A stretch of 64,000 bases of DNA, taken from positions 1 through 64,000 of the forward strand of contig NZ_ML014765.1 in assembly GCF_003675895.1 (NCBI RefSeq), written 5' to 3'. The position numbers and the translations under genes were made by a program. Under the pieces are notes generated by a model that made no database searches, had not been told where the DNA came from, and saw nothing but the letters and a program-made list of their open reading frames with translations. The DNA is from Parashewanella curva (lineage in GTDB: Bacteria; Pseudomonadota; Gammaproteobacteria; Enterobacterales; Shewanellaceae). Positions 28,498 to 35,617 of the stretch are shown piece by piece; within the stretch, counting starts at the first letter, position 1, and each line of letters starts with the position of its first letter.

Positions 28498-29752
28498 TTA
28501 AGCATCCCCTCATATAAATCAGTCATATCAACGGTTGTGAGGTAAAATACTCCAAATAACCTTAATACGCACAATGACCGCACCATGATAAATCAAGATT
28601 TAATTCATAATCACGTAGATGAACTTTTTGGCCATAGCATGCATGCTCGAAGAGTTCAGTCTTTAGCAAATGCGGCTCATGGTGTAATAGAAAAAGGTTC
28701 CCTCGCTGTTCACGCTATTGGTGCAGGCTTAGCTCAAGCTTGTGAGCTAAAGAGAAAGTCTGCAATAAAGCAGGTTGATAGGTTAGTGAGCAACACCAAG
28801 CTCAATGTATGGCAACTACTTGATAGCTGGGCTTCTTATATTATTGGTTCACGCAGCGAAATTGTTGTATCTCTGGACTGGACAGAGTTCGATGCCGACG
28901 AGCACTCCACTATTGTCTTAAGCATGCAAACCTCGCATGGTCGTAATACGCCTCTATTATGGAAAACGCACAAGAAACTCGGGTTAAAGGGGAACCGTAA
29001 TAATCATGAAGACGAGTTGCTGGTAAAGCTCAGAGAGATTGTTCCTCAAAGGGTTAAAGTTACTATTGTTGCCGATAGAGGCTTCAGTGACACCAAGCTA
29101 TTTAATTTCCTTGAGCATGAGCTTGGATTCGATTACGTCATTCGAAACAAAGTCTAATATCAAGGTTACAGACGCCGAAGGTGAGTTATTTCCAATCAAA
29201 GACTTCTTACTTCCGAGTGGACGAGCAAAGACTCTGAAGAATGTTGAGTTAACCAGCAAGCGTCACCCTGTGGCGAAAGTCATCTGTACCAAGAAAAAGG
29301 GAATGAAATCAGCATGGTTTATCGTCTCGAGCCGGGCAGATTTAGGTACACCGAAAATTTTACAGCTATATGGAAAACGCTGGGGAATTGAAACCACATT
29401 CAGGGACATTAAGGATTATCGCTTTGGAATGGGCATGAGCGAAACCTATACACGCTCAACCACAAGAAGAGATAGGCTATTTTTACTAAGCGCACTTGCG
29501 ATTGGTTTACTTACTCTGCTAGGTAAAGCAGGTGAAGAAGCTGATTTAGAAAAGACAATTAAAGCCAATACGACCAAAACTAGGAGCTACTCTTTATTTC
29601 GCCAAGGCTGCATTTACTATGAGCTTTTACCGACAATGAGAGAAGAATGGGCGCATCCATTAATGGAAAATTTTTATCGTTACCTTAAAAATCACAGTAT
29701 TTACCGCAGTGTCTTTGGGATTATTTAATTCAAAAATATGAGGGGATCTTTA
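28498..29752 (+). mobile_element. IS4-family insertion sequence (about 1.25 kb), inactive
   Basis: Bounded by imperfect 18-base terminal inverted repeats: TTAAGCATCCCCTCATAT at 28498-28515 and the complement of TTAAAGATCCCCTCATAT at 29735-29752 (16 of 18 match). It carries one transposase gene broken by a frameshift. The left end sits inside galU codon 13 and the right end 17 bases before an RfaH-like gene. No target-site duplication is seen in the flanks (GGAACC on the left, GCTCCC on the right), which fits an adjacent deletion after insertion. Confidence 0.8.
28585..29728 (+). pseudogene. IS4-family DDE transposase, frameshifted
   Basis: Two overlapping pieces make one transposase. 28585-29157 has the N-terminal region (NHVDELFGHSMHARRVQSL) and the first two acidic residues (SLDWTEFDAD and VADRGFSD). 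The rest continues in the +1 frame from about 29153 to 29728 with the Y-x2-R-x3-E-x6-K signature (YGKRWGIETTFRDIK). Reading through at 29149-29155 would be restored by removing one base (such as the G at 29152), giving RNKSNIKV. A +1 shift of this kind is not the usual programmed -1 frameshift, so a damaging insertion is most likely. Confidence 0.8.
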
Positions 29753-29769
29753 AGCTCCCGTATTCTATT

Positions 29770-30159
29770 ATGCAAAATCAGTGGTACCTCATAAAAGTAA
29801 AGCGAAATCAAACTGATCGCGCTTTACTCAATTTAACGCAAATGGACTGTAAGTGTTATCGGACACTATTATTTTCAAAATATTTGTTTGTCTGTATCGA
29901 AGAAGATAGTTTACTTTTCTCTAGTGCTAGATTTGCAAGAGGAGTGGACGATTTTTTTAGAATTCAAAATAATCCAGTTCCAATCCATAAAGAAGTAATA
30001 GATGGATTGATTTCACTAGGATTATTAATAGATTCTGAGAAAAGCCTTACCCAATTTAATGAGCCTGATAACAATATCTGCTCTCATCTTTTATCAATTA
30101 GTGGTTTTGATAACGAAGATAAGCGAGTAATAGAATTTTTTAAACTTGCTTTCAAATAA
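29770..30159 (+). CDS. RfaH/NusG-like antitermination protein, reduced
   Basis: A 129-residue protein whose first 80 residues align with the RfaH NGN domain: WYLIKVKRNQTDRALLNL, LFSKYLFVCIEED, ARFARGVDDFFR and an IHKEVIDGL helix. Compared with E. coli RfaH (162 residues) about 17 residues are missing before LFSKYLF, where RfaH has its beta-hairpin. The C-terminal part is short and diverged from the KOW domain. It lies at the end of the cluster, behind an IS, while an ops element lies at the front. No strong ribosome-binding site is visible. It may be a specialised antiterminator or a decaying gene. Confidence 0.65.
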   Translation: MQNQWYLIKVKRNQTDRALLNLTQMDCKCYRTLLFSKYLFVCIEEDSLLFSSARFARGVDDFFRIQNNPVPIHKEVIDGLISLGLLIDSEKSLTQFNEPDNNICSHLLSISGFDNEDKRVIEFFKLAFK

Positions 30160-30194
30160 AAGTACCTTCTCTCCATCTAACTAGTCAATTGAAC

Positions 30195-30836
30195 TCACGG
30201 CTCGATCATGTGTTCTTTCGAAGCTGTTTTTGTAGTTCTTAGTAACCGTAAACTCATCAAACTCGATGTAGCCTCAGCTGCAACGCCCTCTCTTTCCATT
30301 TCTATAGCAAAACGCTCACGCCACACTTGGGGTAATCCTTTTCGTACGTGCAATCGCTTCCCATCAAATCCTAAGTTCTTAACAGTCAAATGAACATGTG
30401 GGCTGTCGGTATCGGTGTGCAATGCCATGATGTATTGATGATTATCGGAGAAGGTCTTTTTTGCGAACTCTCTTACGGCTTTTTTCACAGCTTTAGGTTC
30501 GGTGCCATCGGGCATAGATAAAACGATGTGAGTACTATGGCGAGTGCGTCTTTTGGTATTGGTTTGCGGTTCTCCCCAATCTTTAGCTAGCAGATGCAGT
30601 GACTGTTTATCATGGTAGATCTGACCACATTCATCTTCAATTTCTAGCTTTCCATTACGGCTGATGTAATCAAAATGACTTCGAGTATGATCGGCAGTGT
30701 AGCAATAACCACTGATTTTCACCATGACTTCTGGAGGTTTTCGAGTAAAGCTTTTCGATGATTTGATACGGTTGGGTTTGTGCCAAACGTCATTATTGAG
30801 TAATCCAGATATTCGGTCATTCAGCAGTTGGCTCAT
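30195..30836 (-). CDS. MOB-type relaxase, probably C-terminally truncated
   Basis: A 213-residue protein on the minus strand. It contains the relaxase metal-binding motif H-x-D-x3-PH-x-H (ALHTDTDSPHVHLTVKNLG) and KAVREFAKKTF upstream. The catalytic tyrosine is likely in the N-terminal half (VMVKISGYCYTADHTRSHFDYISR). The ATG at 30836 lies inside mobC, overlapping by 20 bases; the frame is open further upstream. Relaxases usually continue with a helical or helicase/LPD domain after this region, whereas this one ends with SLRLLRTTKTASKEHMIEP right at the polysaccharide-cluster junction. It would nick oriT with MobC. Confidence 0.75.
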   Translation of the reverse strand: MSQLLNDRISGLLNNDVWHKPNRIKSSKSFTRKPPEVMVKISGYCYTADHTRSHFDYISRNGKLEIEDECGQIYHDKQSLHLLAKDWGEPQTNTKRRTRHSTHIVLSMPDGTEPKAVKKAVREFAKKTFSDNHQYIMALHTDTDSPHVHLTVKNLGFDGKRLHVRKGLPQVWRERFAIEMEREGVAAEATSSLMSLRLLRTTKTASKEHMIEP

Positions 30837-31347
30837 GATCAATGCTCCAACGAGTACGGTTTTTGTCGAGTAATTTGTAAACCTTATCTTTATGTTTATC
30901 AATTCTGTTACTGAGCATTTCAATCATTCCTTTAGTGATCTTGTCGCTCTCTCTGAATTCAATATTCAGCACTCTAGCTATTTGATTAAGGTTGCGACCA
31001 ATGGCTGATAACTGGCGGTTGGATTGACGTAAGATGTTTATTTCATCATCACTTAGCACTGGCTCTTGGTGTAAACGAGATAGAATACAAGCAGAAGCCC
31101 AGTTAGTTTGTGATAAATAGCCTTCCGATTTTGCTCTGGTAGATAAAAGGTGGTGATTATGATCCGAAAGTCTGATGGTAATTTTATTGGTTTTTAGCTC
31201 TTTAAAATCATTAGTGTTGGCCACACCAGGAGAAGATTGATTTATCAACGTTCTGATCATACTTGAGGCTGTAATTCCTTGAGTATCACAATAATCCCTC
31301 AAATTTGTTTTTTCTTCATCGCTGAGCAAAATTTCAATTCGTGCCAT
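30817..31347 (-). CDS. mobC: MobC-like relaxosome accessory protein
   Basis: A 176-residue protein with a ribbon-helix-helix-like N-terminus (MARIEILLSDEEKTNLRDYC) and a second similar segment (KITIRLSDHNHHLLSTRAK). The C-terminal MobC motif is NRQLSAIGRNLNQIARVLN. It helps the relaxase to bind and open oriT. It is encoded before the relaxase with overlapping frames, the normal order for mob operons. An oriT would be expected just upstream of its start (31348-31560), where a short inverted repeat is seen. Confidence 0.82.
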   Translation of the reverse strand: MARIEILLSDEEKTNLRDYCDTQGITASSMIRTLINQSSPGVANTNDFKELKTNKITIRLSDHNHHLLSTRAKSEGYLSQTNWASACILSRLHQEPVLSDDEINILRQSNRQLSAIGRNLNQIARVLNIEFRESDKITKGMIEMLSNRIDKHKDKVYKLLDKNRTRWSIDHEPTAE

Positions 31348-31367
31348 TTGTGCATCCTACCGCAGTT

Positions 31368-31401
31368 ACTCGCTTTCAAATTACTACATATTGTTGCGAG
31401 T
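31368..31401. repeat. inverted repeat upstream of mobC, possible oriT part
   Basis: ACTCGC (31368-31373) and GCGAGT (31396-31401) form a perfect six-base inverted repeat 20 bases upstream of the mobC start. Origins of transfer in mob modules often lie here and contain such repeats. No nick-site consensus was recognised, so the oriT idea rests on position only. The remaining bases to 31595 show no gene or other signal. Confidence 0.25.
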
Positions 31402-31595
31402 CTGGATAGTTTAAAAGGATATATGTTAGAAGTTTATTCTTTCAGAATGGCGTTCCCGGAAAATGCCAGCAAAACATACGGAGTTTGCCATCATTTTGCG
31501 AATCCTGCACTAGTCAATAAAAGACGAATTTTACTCAGATTAAGGTGATTCAGCTTCGATGTAATTTAAGCAAAAAGAAAATCAAAACCTGTGGG

Positions 31596-31919
31596 TCAAT
31601 CGTCTGTGGAGGCACTCTTAAACCAAATAATGGCTCTGAAAATTGCCTTTGTGGTGAAATACCCAAACAGAAAAAACATTGCTGTAGACTCAACGCTAAC
31701 GAATAAGTCATAGGATACGAAAGAGATAAGAAAAATATACTCCAATAGATGCAGAGGATAAATTTTCGTTCTTTGAACAAAGAGTTGACAGCTGTAGCCT
31801 ATAAAACCAAGTGAAAAAGCTAATAGGGACTCAGGAACCTTTTCATAGTATTCGTTATACAAGAGCAAACCTAGCCCTATAATCATACACCTAACTATTA
31901 GTTCTCTTGGTGAACCCAC
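31596..31919 (-). CDS. small membrane protein, unknown function
   Basis: A 107-residue frame on the minus strand from a GTG with GGAG about six bases upstream (complement of 31920-31930). It has three to four hydrophobic segments: CMIIGLGLLLYNEYY, LLAFSLGFIGYSCQLFV, LLEYIFLISFVSYDLFV and MFFLFGYFTTKAIF. No family is recognised. The good start site and coherent membrane pattern argue for a real gene, perhaps cargo of the mobile element. The AT-rich context makes a chance frame possible. Confidence 0.4.
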   Translation of the reverse strand: MGSPRELIVRCMIIGLGLLLYNEYYEKVPESLLAFSLGFIGYSCQLFVQRTKIYPLHLLEYIFLISFVSYDLFVSVESTAMFFLFGYFTTKAIFRAIIWFKSASTDD

Positions 31920-32220
31920 TTTTTCTCCAGACTACATATTTTTAACTACAGCAAAAAGCGAACGGACATTGCTCGATGCTGTGTAATGAACTTATTAAAC
32001 AGAACTCATCCTACCTCAAATCTAAAATGTTCGCTTCTTTTCGATAAAAGTTCCCTACGAGCTTTAAAAATTAATTTTCTTCTACAGCCCCTATTTTTAC
32101 TTACACCTTTCCCCAAACCTTTGTTTTTATCCTGAATTTAACCTTAACAATTTAAAGGTTTATTTTGACAGAGTTGCATACGTTTAGCGTAGGCTACCAA
32201 AAAAAACAAATGGCACAGTT
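31920..32220. other. intergenic region before the first XRE gene
   Basis: A 301-base non-coding stretch between divergent genes. An inverted pair AAGCGAAC (31956-31963) / GTTCGCTT (32029-32036) and TTGACA at 32165-32170 (containing one TTTGAC box) are visible. No well-spaced -10 box was found for TTGACA. No RNA gene was recognised. Confidence 0.4.
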
Positions 32221-32724
32221 ATGAGTCTTACATTTGGTGAACGTTTGGAATACGCCTTGATGCAACTGCATGTTAGTCAAGCCGAACTAGGTCGGCGCAG
32301 TGGGGTATCTCAGCAGAGTATTAATTACATTGTTCAAAAGAAATTAGATAAATCCAAATTTGCTTTCCAGCTTGCTGACTGCCTTGATGTGAATCCGTCT
32401 TGGTTATTACACGGAGTTGGGCGATTCGAAAGCTGCTTTGCGATAGATATTCCGATCATTAATAGCTTTGTCGATGTGCAGAAATTTATTCGTGATGGGC
32501 AGTTACTGGATCACAAGAAGTACATCATCATCGAAAAAGACATTGGCAAGCTCAGCTTTGCTTTTCAGCTCCAGTTAGACGAACTCATTATTTGTGGTGA
32601 ACAAAATACCTTTGGCGCTAAACAGTTTCTAAAAATCGAACCACTCAAAATTGAAGTGTTAGATAAATCCGATGTGAATACCTTTCCTATTTATGAAATA
32701 AGGAGGCGCTGTGTCGAGTATTAA
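32221..32724 (+). CDS. XRE-family regulator A (paralogue of the gene at 34370)
   Basis: A 167-residue protein. Residues 5-62 are an XRE helix-turn-helix (LGRRSGVSQQSINYIVQKKL as the recognition part, then NPSWLLHGVG). The C-terminal 100 residues (IPIINSFVDVQKFIRDGQ, then IGKLSFAFQ and ENQNTF-like GEQNTFGAKQFLKI) form an unrecognised domain shared with the paralogue at 34370. It heads a tightly packed set: its end overlaps a small partner gene, then a membrane protein and a VOC protein. It probably regulates the mobile element or its own operon. A TTTGAC box lies upstream. Confidence 0.8.
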   Translation: MSLTFGERLEYALMQLHVSQAELGRRSGVSQQSINYIVQKKLDKSKFAFQLADCLDVNPSWLLHGVGRFESCFAIDIPIINSFVDVQKFIRDGQLLDHKKYIIIEKDIGKLSFAFQLQLDELIICGEQNTFGAKQFLKIEPLKIEVLDKSDVNTFPIYEIRRRCVEY

Positions 32725-33052
32725 TGCTTTTAAAAGTTCACTTGATTATGCCTTGAGCAACCTGTTTGCCAGCAAGATGAAAATCTTTATTGAACAAATG
32801 GTGTTTATGGATGGCACGTTCTGGCTACGCTTTCGGTTTGGCTCCAGTATGAAAATCCATAAAGAGCGTATTGAAGTTGTACATGAACAATATGGCGCAC
32901 CGTTTTTTAATGAAATTCAGTGGGCGAAATTCAATCAGTATTTGAGTTTCTATAAAACCTACCAGAATTTCATTAAATTCCAGTGTCCAGAAAGCCAAGC
33001 TAATTTTATCGAATTCGTAATGAAGGAGGTACAAGATGGCCACGGCTTCTGA
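32711..33052 (+). CDS. small partner protein A of the XRE regulator
   Basis: A 113-residue protein with no recognised family, starting at GTG with a strong AAGGAGG inside the end of the XRE gene. Its core (FWLRFRFGSSMKIHKERIEVV, KFNQYLSFYKTYQNFIKF) is similar to the product of the gene at 34860, which stands in the same position after the paralogous XRE gene. The conserved overlap and GTG start in both copies suggest translational coupling and a functional pair. A toxin-antitoxin or co-repressor relation is possible but not shown by any motif. Confidence 0.7.
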   Translation: MSSINAFKSSLDYALSNLFASKMKIFIEQMVFMDGTFWLRFRFGSSMKIHKERIEVVHEQYGAPFFNEIQWAKFNQYLSFYKTYQNFIKFQCPESQANFIEFVMKEVQDGHGF

Positions 33053-33722
33053 ATACCAGAAAATGCTGAGAACAACAAAGCTGAATTATATTTTGATTGG
33101 CTTGTTGATCACGACATCCATTACCTCTCACTTAATCGCCAATCGGTTTATCGTACTATTTGGTTATCCGGTGATCCCTGCCACTTTCACTTATATGTTG
33201 GTGTTTTCGCTTTCAGATATGTTGGCTGCACTTAATAATCGTCGGTTTGTGGTGTGGGTCTTGGTGGGGGAAGCACTTGCCAACTCCTATTGGTTGATGG
33301 CCGCCACGGGTGTTGATATTTCACCTGCGCCAGATTTCTTCCCACTGGCTCAGTCTTATCACGATGTGTTTGGCAGCGTACCTGAGTTGTTCCTTGCCAA
33401 TTTAGGTGGTGGCTTGATTATCGGCATCATTGATATACTTCTGTTCTCTCATTGGTATCAAGTCAAGCAATACCCGTATTTCAAATCTACATTATTCTCG
33501 ACCTTAGTGAGTATCAGTGCTTACACCTATTTCACCGATTACTTTGGGTTTAAAGGTAACTATCCAGAGAGTGTGTTTTTACTCGCTCATGTGAATATCG
33601 TTACCAATGTTCTTTGCGTAATTGTGTACTCCATTTTAAGTACATTGGCGATGAAAGCCATCAGGGAATACATTTCTACCAATCAACCAACTGCAGGAGT
33701 TCAAGCCCATGATCCAGTTTGA
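33036..33722 (+). CDS. polytopic membrane protein, VUT-family-like transporter
   Basis: A 228-residue protein with about six membrane segments: YILIGLLITTSITSHLIA, PATFTYMLVFSLSDMLAAL, VVWVLVGEALANSYWLMAA, LANLGGGLIIGIIDILL and two more near the C-terminus. The pattern, especially the early NRFIVLFGYPVIPATFTY and the SDM after a long helix, resembles the VUT/YhhQ family of vitamin or queuosine-precursor uptake proteins. The match is from memory and not certain. GAAGGAGG precedes the ATG, and the gene overlaps both neighbours, tying it to the XRE operon and to the VOC gene. Confidence 0.5.
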   Translation: MATASEYQKMLRTTKLNYILIGLLITTSITSHLIANRFIVLFGYPVIPATFTYMLVFSLSDMLAALNNRRFVVWVLVGEALANSYWLMAATGVDISPAPDFFPLAQSYHDVFGSVPELFLANLGGGLIIGIIDILLFSHWYQVKQYPYFKSTLFSTLVSISAYTYFTDYFGFKGNYPESVFLLAHVNIVTNVLCVIVYSILSTLAMKAIREYISTNQPTAGVQAHDPV

Positions 33723-34284
33723 AGGGTTTAGTCACATTAATATTGTGGTGAATGATTTAGAGCAAGCCTTGGCATTTTATCAAACTGTGTTTGGTGCCAT
33801 TCCTCAGCAATCGTTTCCACACTTTAAAAACATTGGTTTTAGTCGATCAGCTGGTTTTATAGAGCAGCCTGAAAAAGTCGATGTCACCATTACCTTTTTA
33901 GAGATCCCAAATACGGGAGTATATTTAGAGCTGATGGAATATCACCAACCTGTTGGCCGACAGGAAGTGACATTTAAAGCCACGAATGATGTCGGAAATG
34001 TCGGACACATAGCCCTCAAGGTGAGCAATATTGAGGCGGCATTTGAATTTGTGAAAGCGCAAAAAGACGTGACCTTAATTAGCCAAGATATTAATTATCA
34101 GCCTTACAAGATCGACACCATTACCCCTGACGATTTCTACTTTTTTGATAAAGAGCAAGAAGCTAATCTTGAAGCTAAACAAGAAGTTTGTGATGTGGTT
34201 TCTAACATCAAGTATTTTTACTTTATCGACCCTTATGGCGTGCAGTGGGAACTTGAGCAAGGGCATTTAGATATTGGCAGTTAA
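33709..34284 (+). CDS. VOC-family (glyoxalase/bleomycin-resistance-like) protein
   Basis: A 191-residue protein of the vicinal-oxygen-chelate fold. The first half-module is FSHINIVVNDLEQALAFYQTV (metal-ligand His), followed by VYLELMEY (ligand Glu). The second is GHIALKVSNIEAAFEFV with a late FYFIDPYGVQWELEQG. Substrates of this family range from methylglyoxal adducts to antibiotics, and the sequence does not decide. It ends the XRE-A operon and overlaps the membrane gene by 14 bases. Confidence 0.82.
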   Translation: MIQFEGFSHINIVVNDLEQALAFYQTVFGAIPQQSFPHFKNIGFSRSAGFIEQPEKVDVTITFLEIPNTGVYLELMEYHQPVGRQEVTFKATNDVGNVGHIALKVSNIEAAFEFVKAQKDVTLISQDINYQPYKIDTITPDDFYFFDKEQEANLEAKQEVCDVVSNIKYFYFIDPYGVQWELEQGHLDIGS

Positions 34285-34307
34285 TTAACCTTATTATTAA
34301 TATTTAA

Positions 34308-34325
34308 TTTGACTAAACTGTCAAA
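34308..34325. promoter_or_regulatory. TTTGAC inverted repeat, putative XRE operator
   Basis: TTTGACTAAACTGTCAAA is a perfect inverted repeat (6-6-6) located 52 bases before the second XRE gene and overlapping a TTGACT -35-like hexamer. The same TTTGAC half-site occurs before the first XRE gene (32164-32169) and twice before the AlpA-like gene (35303 and 35343-35358). The position and recurrence suggest an operator for the XRE proteins. Confidence 0.5.
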
Positions 34326-34369
34326 AACATTTGTATTTAGGAGGTAACAATCCCTTTGAGACAAAATAA

Positions 34370-34873
34370 ATGGAAACAACTTTAGGTGAACGATTAGAAC
34401 GAGCGTTGATTGAACTTCAAGTATCTCAAACTGAGTTGGCGAAACGCTCAGGGGTCACCAAACAAGCTATTAACTATATTATTAATCAAAAGCTTACTGA
34501 ATCAAAGCTTGCTCCTAAACTTGCCAATGCATTAAACATAAACCCCAATTGGCTAATGTTGGGAATTGGGCAGCTTGAATGTAAGATAAGTCGAGAAGTT
34601 CCCATTCTAAATAGCTTTGTGGCTTTACAAAAATACTTAAAAGATGGGATTTTTATATGGGGAAGTCCATCAATATTGACAGAAAAAAATTTAGGTAAAT
34701 TAGCCTTTGCTTTTCAAACAGAACTTAAAAAGGTGGCGTTATGTGGCCTTGAAAATACTTTTAATGCTACAGAGTTTTTGGTGATCGAACCAGCTAAGTA
34801 CGAAATCGTTACTGAGCAAATCGATGGTTCATTTCCTATTTATGAATGGAGGATACGCTGTGTTGAGTTTTGA
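34370..34873 (+). CDS. XRE-family regulator B (paralogue of the gene at 32221)
   Basis: A 167-residue regulator of exactly the same length and layout as the one at 32221. It has an N-terminal HTH (LAKRSGVTKQAINYIINQKL, then NPNWLMLGIG) and the same C-terminal domain (VPILNSFVALQKYLKDG, LGKLAFAFQTELK, ENTFNATEFLVIEP, closing FPIYEWRIRCVEF). The HTH is the best-conserved part; overall roughly half of the residues agree by eye. It overlaps its partner gene at 34860. An inverted repeat sits just upstream, suggesting autoregulation. Confidence 0.8.
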   Translation: METTLGERLERALIELQVSQTELAKRSGVTKQAINYIINQKLTESKLAPKLANALNINPNWLMLGIGQLECKISREVPILNSFVALQKYLKDGIFIWGSPSILTEKNLGKLAFAFQTELKKVALCGLENTFNATEFLVIEPAKYEIVTEQIDGSFPIYEWRIRCVEF

Positions 34874-35207
34874 CAATTTAACTAAATGGTTTCATTACCA
34901 TTCTGAATGTAACAGAGCCTCAGCCATATTGATTGTATTTAATGGATTGGTATTCAAAGAAAATGAATTTTTGATAGAGTATAGGTTTAGCAATTCCCGT
35001 AAGACCCTTGTTGATCCTTTGTATATTGTGGAAAAAGTTCTTCCTGCTTATGCCTTATCTATAGAAGAGGCGGCTAAATTTCAATGTTATGTTGCATGGA
35101 TAAAGACATACGATAGATTTATTCGATTCTTGCCCGAATCTACTCGCAAAGCTTTTATTGAGTACGTCCAGAGCGAACACAATAAAAATTTTTCAAGCAT
35201 TCATTAA
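34860..35207 (+). CDS. small partner protein B of the XRE regulator
   Basis: A 115-residue protein of unknown family, a paralogue of the product of 32711. Shared core: FLIEYRFSNSRKTLVDPLYIV and KFQCYVAWIKTYDRFIRFLPES, followed by FIEYVQSE. The frame is open from an earlier ATG (34824), but the GTG at 34860 matches the start of the paralogue both in position within the regulator gene and in the following MLSF/MSSI opening, with GAGG upstream. No motif reveals the activity. Confidence 0.65.
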   Translation: MLSFDNLTKWFHYHSECNRASAILIVFNGLVFKENEFLIEYRFSNSRKTLVDPLYIVEKVLPAYALSIEEAAKFQCYVAWIKTYDRFIRFLPESTRKAFIEYVQSEHNKNFSSIH

Positions 35208-35342
35208 TCACCTTCAAGCCAGTCATCCATTTTTTCCTTTCAAAGACTTTGTGTTTATTTTGTCTAAATTTCCAAACATGAAGTAAATTTCATCAATATT
35301 AATTTGACTCATTTTACTTAGAAATTCAAAAATGCCGTAAAG

Positions 35343-35358
35343 GTCAAATTTTTTTGAC
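35343..35358. promoter_or_regulatory. GTCAAA-N4-TTTGAC inverted repeat before the AlpA-like gene
   Basis: GTCAAA (35343-35348) and TTTGAC (35353-35358) flank a T-run, 18 bases upstream of the AlpA-like start at 35376. A further TTTGAC is at 35303-35308. The half-sites match those before the XRE genes but in the opposite arrangement, pointing to shared control of element functions. Confidence 0.45.
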
Positions 35359-35375
35359 ATATTTTAGGAGTGATT

Positions 35376-35585
35376 ATGATTAACAAAGAAACTGTTTTAT
35401 CAAGATCTCTTTCAAAGCAAATTTGGTTCACGAATGCTCAACTCTGTGAACATTTTGGTATCCATAGGGCAACTCTTTGCCGTTGGAAAAGGCACCGCAG
35501 GTTTCCTCAGGCTGAGATAAGGCTTACTGGACGAGAACGGTACGATATAAGAAAGATAAATGCTTTTTTACAATCAAAGCTGTAG
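35376..35585 (+). CDS. AlpA-like/MerR-type small HTH regulator
   Basis: A 69-residue DNA-binding protein with an AlpA/excisionase-like winged helix: FTNAQLCEHFGIHRATLCRW followed by KRHRRFPQAEIRLTGRERYD. The ATG at 35376 is preferred, with AGGAG five bases upstream; a GTG six bases earlier is in frame. AlpA-like proteins activate integrase or excision genes of prophages and islands. Here it sits just before the replication protein and about 3 kb before the Xis-like and integrase genes. TTTGAC boxes upstream suggest control by the XRE proteins. Confidence 0.72.
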   Translation: MINKETVLSRSLSKQIWFTNAQLCEHFGIHRATLCRWKRHRRFPQAEIRLTGRERYDIRKINAFLQSKL

Positions 35586-35617
35586 TTGTGTTTTGAAGCT
35601 AGCTATGGAGTGTAGTT

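Noticed and set aside
28498-29754. TTAAG as a target-site duplication of the IS
   Set aside because: TTAA occurs in both terminal inverted repeats, and the galU coding sequence would not contain TTAAG after the GT codons, so it belongs to the element.
30208-30393. Plus-strand frame of 61 codons opposite the relaxase gene
   Set aside because: It is antisense to the relaxase motif region, which is clearly coding on the minus strand.
31279-31548. Plus-strand frame of 89 codons across the mobC start
   Set aside because: No RBS, no domain, and it overlaps mobC in antisense; probably a chance frame.
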